Shown here in pieces: positions 33,509-41,090 of a stretch of 50,944 bases of DNA (its first letter is position 1; every line of letters starts with the position of its first letter). Location of the stretch: contig JAOUFI010000001.1 of the NCBI GenBank assembly GCA_029858305.1, positions 192,087 through 243,030 of the forward strand. Reading direction: 5' to 3'. The DNA is from Candidatus Thorarchaeota archaeon (GTDB lineage: Archaea; Asgardarchaeota; Thorarchaeia; Thorarchaeales; Thorarchaeaceae). The translations under genes were made by a program, and so were the position numbers. The notes under the pieces were generated by a model. The model ran no database searches. It saw only the letters and a program-made list of their open reading frames with translations, and was not told the origin of the DNA.

Positions 33509-34426
33509 CTATAGAATTTCATCGTTCCTTCGTGTCGATACTATTGCACTCTCTTCTCCAACAAATATACTATGTTCGAACTGTGAAACCATACCATCCT
33601 TGCCCTCAAGCAGGACCGGATATCCATGAATGGCACCAGCTCGTTGCAGTGTTTTGAGAGCAATATCTACATCTATCTCTCCAACTTTACCAAACAACCA
33701 GCGAGAAGCCCATGGTAGAGATTTGAACAACTGGCGAGATGTATTACGAACTCTGAGTGCGGAGTGGTCGAGTTTTTTCCTATTCTTAAAATCATTCGAG
33801 AAGATATACGCAGTCTGCCCGCTCTTGATTGTCCCATTCCCGTTTGTGGCAAATGGCTCAATTGCATAAGTTTCACCCGGATTCATTGTGGGAGATATCT
33901 TTTGCCCAATATTTGGTACATTCTTCCCCGCATGAAGTATCCATTGTTTAAGCTGATGCCCCGACAACTGGTGAACTGGCTTGAGTCCATGTTTCTTTAT
34001 CGTGCGTTCGATTGCTTCGCCCACCTCTCCCACACGAACGCCTGGACGGACTGTTTCAATAGCAGATTCCAGGGCATTCTTCGCCGCAGCAATATATGTT
34101 TCATGGGATCCATCTAAGTCAATAGTGAGTGCGGTATCAGAAATATAGCCATTAACATGAGCTCCAATGTCCACTTTTACAAGACCCGTATCAGGAAATA
34201 CCTTTGAATCAGCATGGGGACTTGTGTAATGTGCAGCCTGATTATTGATAGATACATTACAGGGGAAAGCAATACCTGTGGCGCCAAACTCAAGTATCTT
34301 CTCTTCAGCAAGTCTACATATCTTCAGGATTTTTACTCCAGGTCGGACTTCGTTCTCCACAAGACTGAGAACCCGTCCTGCGATTTTTCCAGCCTTCAAG
34401 AAATCGGGATGGGGTGTTGCAGTCAC
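33509..34426 (-). CDS. Methionine aminopeptidase, type II (copy 2)
   Basis: 305 residues starting at GTG 34426. It aligns end to end with its neighbour (T-P-H-P-D-F-L-K-A-G-K-I-A-G-R-V-L against N-P-H-P-S-A-V-R-S-G-E-I-A-A-R-V-L). The metal-ligand set is complete: D-I-G-A-H-V-N-G-Y-I-S-D, L-S-G-H, Y-A-I-E-P-F-A-T and F-V-G-E-E-S. A non-ligand Asp in the first motif is Asn here and the helical insert differs strongly. Two active-looking type II copies in tandem are unusual, since most archaea have one. One may have shifted its peptide preference. A TATA-like TATTTAAAC lies ~40 bases upstream. Confidence 0.88.
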   Translation of the reverse strand: MTATPHPDFLKAGKIAGRVLSLVENEVRPGVKILKICRLAEEKILEFGATGIAFPCNVSINNQAAHYTSPHADSKVFPDTGLVKVDIGAHVNGYISDTALTIDLDGSHETYIAAAKNALESAIETVRPGVRVGEVGEAIERTIKKHGLKPVHQLSGHQLKQWILHAGKNVPNIGQKISPTMNPGETYAIEPFATNGNGTIKSGQTAYIFSNDFKNRKKLDHSALRVRNTSRQLFKSLPWASRWLFGKVGEIDVDIALKTLQRAGAIHGYPVLLEGKDGMVSQFEHSIFVGEESAIVSTRRNDEIL

Positions 34427-34461
34427 AGTTAATCACTTACACTATCAGCAGCGTGATGGCG

Positions 34462-34470
34462 TATTTAAAC
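34462..34470. promoter_or_regulatory. TATA-like element, orientation ambiguous
   Basis: TATTTAAAC (plus) reads GTTTAAATA on the minus strand. On the minus strand it is 36-44 bases from the GTG of methionine aminopeptidase copy 2, a good fit for a short-leader gene. On the plus strand it could drive the candidate RNA starting near 34488. Confidence 0.4.
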
Positions 34471-34484
34471 TTCAGATTAGGAGA

Positions 34485-34735
34485 AAGGTGTCGGCACCTG
34501 TATCCCTACACACTAACTCCCAGCATCACGGCTTCAGAAATGCATCTGGCTCCGCTGAGCTGTCTCGGGCGGGGAATGATGATGCCGACCAGCCTGTCAA
34601 TGTACGAGACCAGGGTGACCCGCAGTTCATCTAAAGGACAATCATCCCCATCATGCGAGTCCGTTATGGCTCGTCCTTTCGGTTCTTGACAGGCGATTGT
34701 TCAAGAGAATAAGACCTCTTGAACATATAGTTCAG
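34485..34735 (+). ncRNA. Candidate structured RNA upstream of dnaG (unidentified)
   Basis: A gene-free, GC-richer block with many complementary segments: GTCGGCA (34490-34496) with TGCCGAC (34583-34589); GTCTCG (34562-34567) with CGAGAC (34605-34610); GCCTGTC (34592-34598) with GACAGGC (34688-34694); AAAGGAC (34633-34639) with GTCCTTT (34673-34679); and a 10-bp hairpin TGTTCAAGAG/CTCTTGAACA (34698-34725). Not all can form together (the second and third cross), so a pseudoknot or alternative folds are possible. I looked for RNase P, SRP and C/D box signatures and did not find convincing ones. Strand is uncertain. Confidence 0.3.
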
Positions 34736-35144
34736 TGTACGAGGAGTTATTAGCATTCCCACTTGGCGCGAAATCGTCACATGTTAAAGCATCAATATTC
34801 AATTATCACTCAAGTTTTATGGTGGTAACGACATCTTCAAATACGCTGGGGAAGCAGCTCAGCTTGTACAGTACCGCTGCAGTTAATCAGCCGTACTTTG
34901 CAAATCATCATATCACATAATCATTAGCGCCACGTATCCCCCGACAGTGTTCAAAGTTGAGATGAACGGGAGAGCTCGCGCAAGTCTTAGGACTATTATC
35001 ATTCACAGGATCATCACATCACGGTTATCATATCACACTCCAGACATGGAATAGAATGAAAGTCGAGGTAAACTGAATCCAAGCATAGGTATGAGGCATA
35101 GGCCTAGGAAGTAGAAAGACGCAGGCATATTCCAACTTGGTCGA
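34736..35144. other. Gene-free region before dnaG
   Basis: About 400 bp with no credible reading frame or RNA. An 11-bp direct repeat ATCATATCACA occurs at 34907-34917 and 35027-35037, 120 bases apart. The dnaG promoter should be in the last 100 bases but no clear TATA box stands out. Nothing else is seen. Confidence 0.4.
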
Positions 35145-36494
35145 TTGGCGAGGGCACGTGGTAGTACAGCACAGGAGACGTGCATTAAAATAGGAACAGA
35201 TTTCGACCAAAGTACAGCCAAATATGTAATCAGAGCAAGAATTGAGATAGATGGCGTGGTCGACAAACCGGATGTTGTAGGAGCTGTCTTCGGGCAGACA
35301 GAAGGATTACTCGGAGAAGATCTTGACCTACGAGAGCTTCAGCGAACTGGTCGAATAGGAAGAATTCAGATTGCTATTAGAACACAGGGTGGTAACAGTA
35401 CAGGTGAGATTGTAATCCCTGTATCACTCAATAAGACCGCCACTGCAATACTTGCAGCTGCTTTAGAAACAGTAGACAGAGTTGGACCATGTACGGCCAA
35501 AGTGATTTTGGAGAAGCTTGAAGACATTCGGGGCGCGAAAAGACGAAAGGTTGTAAGCAGAGCGATTAGCATTTTAAAGGGCTGGGAGGAAGACATTTCT
35601 CCAGGCACTGAGGAAATTACGACTGCGGTCACCAAGGGTCGCAAGATTTCCGTGTCTAAATATGGTCCTGATGGATTACCCGCAGGTCCAGATTTAACAG
35701 GTAGCTCAGAAATCATTATCGTTGAAGGTCGTGCGGACGTCATCAACCTCATGAAATGTGGAATAATGAATACAGTCGCAGTAGAAGGAACCCATGTTCC
35801 AAAAACAATAATCGACCTCACAAAGAAGAGGGGGAAGAAAGTAACAGCTTTTCTTGATGGGGATAGAGGTGGAGACCTCATTTTGAGAGAACTTATGCAA
35901 GTTGCTAATGTTCATTATATTGCTCGAGCACCCGAAGGAAAGGAAGTTGAGGAACTTACCAAGCGTGAAGTGATGAAAGCGCTTCAGACACAGATACCTG
36001 CGGAGCAAGCATTATCCCTCGTTCAAGATAGAAAAACGGCAATAAAAGCTAAGAAACACGAAACTAAGAAGACCATTTCATCTAGGTCTGCAGGAGCAAA
36101 AGCGCGTAGAGAACCAAAAAAGGTCGAAGACATTCCTCCAAGACGTGAAAGACCCCCCGAACCCATTAGTAGACCTGCAATATCTCGGAGAGCGCCTGTA
36201 TCTGTTGATGAAGCATATGTATCCAAGATTAAAAGTATCAAAGAAGCCTTCAAGGCAGTCCTATTCAACGCAAATAAGGAAGTCATAGTTGAGTGTGGCG
36301 TGGCAGAGTTAGCTAAGAAACTTGAAGAAGAAGATACAGTTCCTGCAGTGGTTTTCGATGGGGTAATAACGCAACGTCTAGTGGACATTGCTGCTAAAAA
36401 GCAAACAACGCTCCTCATTGGAGCAGCAGTTGCAGACATTGAAAACAAGCCCAACGGTCTACTGATCGTCACTTTTGATGATTTAGGTCAATAA
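35145..36494 (+). CDS. dnaG: Archaeal DnaG-type primase
   Basis: 449 residues starting at TTG (L-A-R-A-R-G in the genomic frame). The N-terminal domain has K-Y-V-I-R-A-R-I-E-I-D-G-V-V-D-K-P-D-V-V and G-A-V-F-G-Q-T-E-G-L-L-G-E-D-L, the signature of archaeal DnaG. The TOPRIM domain (from ~185) has I-I-V-E-G-R-A-D with the catalytic glutamate and F-L-D-G-D-R-G-G-D with the metal-binding aspartates. A charged linker (300-365) precedes a small C-terminal domain. In archaea DnaG can synthesise RNA primers but is also associated with the exosome, where it helps poly(A)-directed decay. The upstream gene-free region is unusually long. Confidence 0.94.
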   Translation: MARARGSTAQETCIKIGTDFDQSTAKYVIRARIEIDGVVDKPDVVGAVFGQTEGLLGEDLDLRELQRTGRIGRIQIAIRTQGGNSTGEIVIPVSLNKTATAILAAALETVDRVGPCTAKVILEKLEDIRGAKRRKVVSRAISILKGWEEDISPGTEEITTAVTKGRKISVSKYGPDGLPAGPDLTGSSEIIIVEGRADVINLMKCGIMNTVAVEGTHVPKTIIDLTKKRGKKVTAFLDGDRGGDLILRELMQVANVHYIARAPEGKEVEELTKREVMKALQTQIPAEQALSLVQDRKTAIKAKKHETKKTISSRSAGAKARREPKKVEDIPPRRERPPEPISRPAISRRAPVSVDEAYVSKIKSIKEAFKAVLFNANKEVIVECGVAELAKKLEEEDTVPAVVFDGVITQRLVDIAAKKQTTLLIGAAVADIENKPNGLLIVTFDDLGQ

Positions 36495-36699
36495 TCAAAA
36501 GATGGAAACTGTGTAATAAACGAGAACGGCTCAGGTAGATTCGAGTCGCAACCTAACAGCTGATAGTGAGCTTGTATACTATCAAGCTGTAGAAGGCGAA
36601 GCTTGGGTCCAGACCTTGCAGATTTTTACTCTAGTAATACTCACAATTATCTCATTGAGACTGAGATTCATTCATGGAGCATTTGTGAGGCTCTGAAAT
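36495..36699. other. Spacer between dnaG and the Lon-like ATPase gene, with a hairpin
   Basis: About 200 bp without a gene. CAGCTGATAGT (36557-36567) can pair with ACTATCAAGCTG (36578-36589), an 11-bp stem with one bulge and a 10-base loop. A T-arm-like GATTCGAGTC at 36539-36548 has no surrounding tRNA. The hairpin may mark the end of the dnaG message or regulate the next gene; GTGAGG precedes the TTG at 36700. Confidence 0.35.
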
Positions 36700-38133
36700 T
36701 TGACATCGATTTTAGATGGGCTGGAAACAACTGCACAGGTAACGACGCCTAAGAATCCATTTCAGAGGATTATAGGTCAAGAACATGCTGTTTCTATTGT
36801 ACAGTCTGCCGTAAAGCAGAGACGACATGTTCTCCTGTGTGGAGTCCCAGGAATAGGAAAGTCAATGCTTGCAAAAGCAGCTTACACGCTTCTCAGTCCA
36901 CCAAAGCAAGAGATACGCCTCAGAAGGAATAAATCCCAACCAGATAGGCCAATAGTCGTAATATCTAAACATGAAAACGGGCCAGAAAATCAGAGTGTTG
37001 AGGATAGATCTAGCTTTTCCTTCTATTTATCACCAGATAGACTCCCAATTGATATTTCCATTAAGATGGGATATAGATGCCCAAAGTGCGGAGAGATATC
37101 TTCGCCTGCAGACCCATCATGCTTAGATTGTGGAGCGACTAAACGATGTGACTGGTTGGGGAGTGATTCCTATCACGCTCTTTTCAGGATACTAGATGTT
37201 GGGAGTGAGCCCGCTCTTCGGACGGTGACTAGCCTAGAGGAAATTGCTGGTGTTTCATATCATACAATGTATGAACAGTCAAATAACAATGAGATTTCTG
37301 TGACACGGAGAAGAGTAGAGGAGGGTGTAAACACCGAACAAGAGCAAATCACTGATGCTGAAAGAGTTTTAGTCGCAAAGGATTCGTGCAGGTTCATCAG
37401 AGTCAGTGGCGCTAGTCATGTTGAACTCTTAGGCGATGTCAAGCACGATCCTTATGGTAGTGCAGAATCACTAGGTATGGCTGCTCATTTACGCGTGATT
37501 CCAGGAGCTATTCATGAAGCCCATGAAGGGATTCTCTACATTGACGAAGTTTCAGCTCTCGGGCCACACCAGAGTCACTTGTTAACTGCCATGCAGGATC
37601 GTATCTATCCAATATCAGGACATAACCCTCTAAGTTCTGGAGCTGCTGTACGAGTGGATAATGTGCCGTGTGAGTTCATTCTCTTTGCGTCATGTAATCC
37701 CGAGAACATTGGTGCCATTTTGCCAGCCTTGAGATCCAGAATCCGTGGATATGGATATGAAATAATGTTGATGTCATGGATGAAGAAGAATAATGAGAAC
37801 ATCAACAATGTTGTCAGATTCATTTCACAGACAGTTGAAGAGGATGGAAAAATACCGCATCTTACAGTCAATTCCATTGAAGAAGTAATTTCTGTTGCTG
37901 AAAAGATGGCAATCCATTATGATGGACAGAGAAACGCACTCACACTACGCCTTCGTGAACTTGGGGGCCTCATAAGAATAGCAGGAGACCTAGCTGTTCA
38001 AGATTCAGCTCAATTGGTACAACCTGAACACGTTAAAAAAGCAGAAGTGTTGAGCAGAGGTATAGATTTAGAAAACCTGCATTCATACTCCTATGGAGTC
38101 CCAGAGGCAGCGAGCAGAGACTATTTCTTCTAA
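36700..38133 (+). CDS. Lon-like AAA+ ATPase lacking a protease domain, with zinc ribbon
   Basis: 477 residues starting at TTG. It resembles the ATPase part of archaeal LonB: I-I-G-Q-E-H-A-V-S-I-V, Walker A G-V-P-G-I-G-K-S (48-55), Walker B G-I-L-Y-I-D-E-V, and sensor-1 F-A-S-C-N-P-E-N. An insertion at ~110-150 carries a zinc ribbon (C-P-K-C at 127-130 and C-L-D-C at 141-144) where LonB has its two membrane helices. After the helical lid (from ~380) the protein ends; the Ser-Lys protease domain (~200 residues) is absent, with no downstream frame that looks like it. It therefore probably remodels a target rather than degrading it. It lies upstream of pelota with a 27-base gap. Confidence 0.8.
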   Translation: MTSILDGLETTAQVTTPKNPFQRIIGQEHAVSIVQSAVKQRRHVLLCGVPGIGKSMLAKAAYTLLSPPKQEIRLRRNKSQPDRPIVVISKHENGPENQSVEDRSSFSFYLSPDRLPIDISIKMGYRCPKCGEISSPADPSCLDCGATKRCDWLGSDSYHALFRILDVGSEPALRTVTSLEEIAGVSYHTMYEQSNNNEISVTRRRVEEGVNTEQEQITDAERVLVAKDSCRFIRVSGASHVELLGDVKHDPYGSAESLGMAAHLRVIPGAIHEAHEGILYIDEVSALGPHQSHLLTAMQDRIYPISGHNPLSSGAAVRVDNVPCEFILFASCNPENIGAILPALRSRIRGYGYEIMLMSWMKKNNENINNVVRFISQTVEEDGKIPHLTVNSIEEVISVAEKMAIHYDGQRNALTLRLRELGGLIRIAGDLAVQDSAQLVQPEHVKKAEVLSRGIDLENLHSYSYGVPEAASRDYFF

Positions 38134-38160
38134 CAGCGGAACCGGTCGTGTGGTGACGTA

Positions 38161-39249
38161 TTGAAGATTCTGAAACGCATTCTCAAAGAAGGGACAATTG
38201 TACTCAAGATAGAAACTCTAGATGACCTCTGGCACTTGTACAACACAGTTGGTTCTGGAGACATCGTAATATCAAGGACTGTTCGTCGGGTCAGAGTGGG
38301 GGATGAGGATAGTAGAAAACAGGAAAGCGTTAGAAAGCCTATGACGCTAAAGCTTCGTGTTGAGGACGTGGCATTCCACACATTTTCAAATCGTGTTAGA
38401 ATCAAAGGGCAGATATTGGAAGGGCCAAGTGACCTCGTGAGCATAGGGTCGTATCATACTATCAATATCGAACTTGGCGATACACTGACAATAGTAAAGG
38501 ACCACTGGCCAAAATATGTCTTAGATAGACTTGAAGAGGCCACAAAGGACCAGTTACGCTCTGTCTGTCTCATTGTGACCATCGAGGATGGGGATGCAGA
38601 ACTTTTTCTTGCTGCAGACTATGGGATAAAGGAGGCTGTACGAGTACGATCAAATCTCTCTCGTAAGAGAGGTGATCAAAAGACATACGACTCAACGATG
38701 AATGATTTCTTTATTGATGTGACCTTGGCAATCCGCTCTCAGTTAGAGCAAGGTCAGATTGGGCTCATAGTCATAGCAGGGCCTGGATTTGTGAAAGACC
38801 ATCTTAGGGAACACCTCAGTAGAGCAGGGATTAAGGACTTGCCCCCTGTGGTTGTCGAGGGTACTAATTCAATAGGCATTCCTGGAGCAAAAGAGATTCT
38901 CTTTAGAGGAGTTATCGGAAAGGTCATTGTTGAGCTGAAGGTTGAAACAGAAACCAAATTGGTGGAAGAACTTGTCACGCATATATCAAAGGATGATGGT
39001 CTCGGAGCATATGGTCAAGATGAGGTGACCAAAGCTGTCCAATATGGGGCTGTTCAGGACCTTCTAATAACAGATAAAAAACTCAGAGAAGGTTCTGACG
39101 ATGTCAGACGGCAGATGGATAATCTCATTCGAAACACAGAGAAGACGAAAGGAGCTGTTCACATCGTATCAACAGACCATCCCACAGGAGAACAGCTCCA
39201 CAGACTGGGCGGAATAGCTGCGATTCTTCGCTTTCGAATAATTGAGTAG
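38161..39249 (+). CDS. pelA: Pelota (aPelota), ribosome rescue factor
   Basis: 362 residues starting at TTG, with the three eRF1-like domains. The N-terminal Sm-like domain (1-130) has L-D-D-L-W-H-L-Y-N, V-x-x-x-T-x-R-R-V-R-V and V-A-F-H-T-F-S-N-R-V-R-I-K-G. The middle domain (130-255) has A-G-P-G-F-V-K-D-H-L. The C-terminal domain has Y-G-Q-D-E-V-T-K-A-V-Q-Y-G-A-V-Q and H-P-T-G-E-Q-L-H-R-L-G-G-I-A-A-I-L-R. Pelota binds empty ribosomal A sites and, with aEF1A and ABCE1, releases stalled ribosomes. It follows the AAA ATPase gene closely and is convergent with the radical SAM gene, with no gap. Confidence 0.94.
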   Translation: MKILKRILKEGTIVLKIETLDDLWHLYNTVGSGDIVISRTVRRVRVGDEDSRKQESVRKPMTLKLRVEDVAFHTFSNRVRIKGQILEGPSDLVSIGSYHTINIELGDTLTIVKDHWPKYVLDRLEEATKDQLRSVCLIVTIEDGDAELFLAADYGIKEAVRVRSNLSRKRGDQKTYDSTMNDFFIDVTLAIRSQLEQGQIGLIVIAGPGFVKDHLREHLSRAGIKDLPPVVVEGTNSIGIPGAKEILFRGVIGKVIVELKVETETKLVEELVTHISKDDGLGAYGQDEVTKAVQYGAVQDLLITDKKLREGSDDVRRQMDNLIRNTEKTKGAVHIVSTDHPTGEQLHRLGGIAAILRFRIIE

Positions 39250-40371
39250 CTAGATGGGATCGAACATAGTCTGAAGACGATCCCACGATGGATACTCATA
39301 TGAGATGCCAATCTCAAGATTCCTAAAATCCTCAAGGTATGCCTTAATCTCATCGACATACTCTTCAAGAATTCCAGGAGCTAACTCGATTCGCATGCGT
39401 GTAGTATCGATATTTAGAAGGTTTTCAGGGAGCCCAAATTCATTTCTGAGAATATCGTAAATGTGATTTAACTGTCGTGCGTTCAGACTAGATCCATGTG
39501 GTGCTCGAATGATACCTAGTATCAATAGAGGATCAATATCATCTCGCTCCTCAAATTCGCGTATTGTCTGTTGGAGTCTCCTTTCAAGTCGGTTTCTCAT
39601 CTGGACAGCGTCCTTGTATCTTGCAGAACAAAAATGAACGGTGAGTCGTTCTAGGTTCGTTGAAGCCCAATTCAGGAATTCCTTTGCTGTTTCAGCACTC
39701 CCCTTGACACTGGCACTTGCCATATCTGTTAGCCGCATACCCTGAGCTAACAGACTTTGAAAATTGGTTTCGCTTGCCTCAAGCTCATTGACATTGAGAA
39801 AAGAAACCCCAAGTTCTTCAGCGCGAAGTGCGATTTGTTTTAATGAGTCCACTTTTTCAGGGATAGCAGGAACTTCCAATCCCACCTCTATACCTAGTTT
39901 TATTGCATGTTCGATTCCAGTCCAGTCATTCCCCTGAGGATGAAAGCGAATCTCATCAAGTCCTGCCTCTTTAAGTCGTTCGAGATCTTCTTGACTGACA
40001 GTGGTTTTACTAGTATAGAGATGAATATGAAAATCAGACCCGAATTTGGACTTCAATAGATGAATATATTCTAATGTCCGCTCCATTACGCAGAGAGGAT
40101 CGCCGCCACTTATTCCGGCACCCTCACCCCTAACTGCATCGACTTCGAATAGAATATCGGTGTCTGAAGAAACAGGGACTTCATCAGCAAAAACAAGATC
40201 ATTACCTGCTTTTTCCTGTGAGAGTGGACAGTAGTAACAAGAACTATCACACAGGCCAGTCACAAAGAGGACCATTTTCGAGCCTTTTGCACAGAGCTGA
40301 CAGCCACGTGGGAGTCTTCCAAGAAGATACGAATCACCTTGAAGCTGCTTGATTTCACGGACCATTTTCAC
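39250..40371 (-). CDS. Radical SAM protein of the COG2108 type
   Basis: 373 residues; start GTG 40371 or ATG 40365. An N-terminal C-Q-L-C-A-K-G-S-K-M-V-L-F-V-T-G-L-C precedes the radical SAM cluster motif C-D-S-S-C-Y-Y-C (C-x4-C-x2-C, near residue 40-47). S-G-G-D-P-L and H-I-H-L-Y-T-S are later barrel strands. The C-terminal ~100 residues include a conserved A-P-H-G-S-S-L-N-A-R segment and a small ferredoxin-like fold. The family is archaeal and called related to pyruvate formate-lyase activase, but its substrate is not known. Its start overlaps the nucleotidyltransferase stop by 4 bases (GTGA), so the two are coupled and perhaps act together on an RNA. Confidence 0.78.
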   Translation of the reverse strand: MKMVREIKQLQGDSYLLGRLPRGCQLCAKGSKMVLFVTGLCDSSCYYCPLSQEKAGNDLVFADEVPVSSDTDILFEVDAVRGEGAGISGGDPLCVMERTLEYIHLLKSKFGSDFHIHLYTSKTTVSQEDLERLKEAGLDEIRFHPQGNDWTGIEHAIKLGIEVGLEVPAIPEKVDSLKQIALRAEELGVSFLNVNELEASETNFQSLLAQGMRLTDMASASVKGSAETAKEFLNWASTNLERLTVHFCSARYKDAVQMRNRLERRLQQTIREFEERDDIDPLLILGIIRAPHGSSLNARQLNHIYDILRNEFGLPENLLNIDTTRMRIELAPGILEEYVDEIKAYLEDFRNLEIGISYEYPSWDRLQTMFDPI

Positions 40372-41081
40372 CGTCTCCTTCCTTCACGACGTTCAATTGT
40401 ACGGCGAAGCGCGGGATCACTATCCTGAAGCTGTTTTGCAACCTCTTCAAAACTTTCTGATTCAGTCAGGGGACGATTGAGATAGACGCCCGTTCGACCC
40501 ACATTATCACGGCGTGTTAATACACGTACTCTTTCTTTTGCAATATCAACACTGACTTTGAGCTTCTTAGCAACTTCATGCTCGTGACCAATTACACCGT
40601 ATTCTGTGTGACCTGTTGGACTGGGTTCAACCAACACCAGTCTCTTATCCACACCAGGAACTCTCATCCCCGCCTCCAATCCCTTCAGATTCAGAACTCC
40701 GCCCCAGTGATAGAACTCTTCCTCCCTTGGTCTAAGCTTGAATATGGGAAAACTAACTACAACATTGTCTTCCAAATACAGATGACCTTTCAGAACCATT
40801 GAAGGTGTTGCTTGTACAAGCTCTCGATGAAGAAATTTACCAAGAGCTAGTTCAAGCTTATAACTAGACATGGGTTGGTGAATAATAATGTCTATGTCGG
40901 ATGATTCTGATACGTCACCACGAGCAATTGAACCATGTACAAATGGTTGAATAGCAACAGATGATTCTATTCTGTGAATGACTTTGATGGCATGTGACCT
41001 TAACCGGTCCAGAAGATTCCAGTGAGCTTGGTCATAGGTCACTGTTCTAACATCGTGCAGTACCTCTGGTCGTTTAGCCAT
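40368..41081 (-). CDS. Nucleotidyltransferase-fold protein, archaeal
   Basis: 237 residues. The nucleotidyltransferase motif G-S-I-A-R-G-D-V-S-E-S-S-D-I-D-I-I-I (G-S with D-x-D, near 51-68) is intact, so metal-dependent transfer of a nucleotide is plausible. The C-terminal half is less typical and contains E-H-E-V-A-K-K-L-K-V and a terminal run of Arg/Glu. Members of this archaeal group have unknown substrates; RNA or protein nucleotidylation are both possible. It is the middle gene of a tightly packed minus-strand run, 9 bases after ncs6/ttuA and overlapping the radical SAM gene. Confidence 0.75.
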   Translation of the reverse strand: MAKRPEVLHDVRTVTYDQAHWNLLDRLRSHAIKVIHRIESSVAIQPFVHGSIARGDVSESSDIDIIIHQPMSSYKLELALGKFLHRELVQATPSMVLKGHLYLEDNVVVSFPIFKLRPREEEFYHWGGVLNLKGLEAGMRVPGVDKRLVLVEPSPTGHTEYGVIGHEHEVAKKLKVSVDIAKERVRVLTRRDNVGRTGVYLNRPLTESESFEEVAKQLQDSDPALRRTIERREGRRR

Positions 41082-41090
41082 CCTAGGTTA

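Noticed and set aside
34485..34735. RNase P RNA or SRP RNA
   Set aside because: I could not find the P4-region segments of RNase P or the helix-8 GGAA tetraloop with AGCAG pattern of SRP RNA on either strand.
35028..35266. Two minus-strand frames opposite the dnaG start
   Set aside because: Low-complexity translation, no ribosome-binding site, and overlap with conserved DnaG coding sequence.
36539..36560. tRNA T-arm-like sequence GATTCGAGTC
   Set aside because: No acceptor, D or anticodon stems can be formed around it.
39250..40371. Radical SAM gene as the activase of the glycyl radical enzyme
   Set aside because: It has the C-x4-C-x2-C motif of the COG2108 group rather than C-x3-C-x2-C with extra ferredoxin clusters typical of these activases, and it lies 26 kb away.
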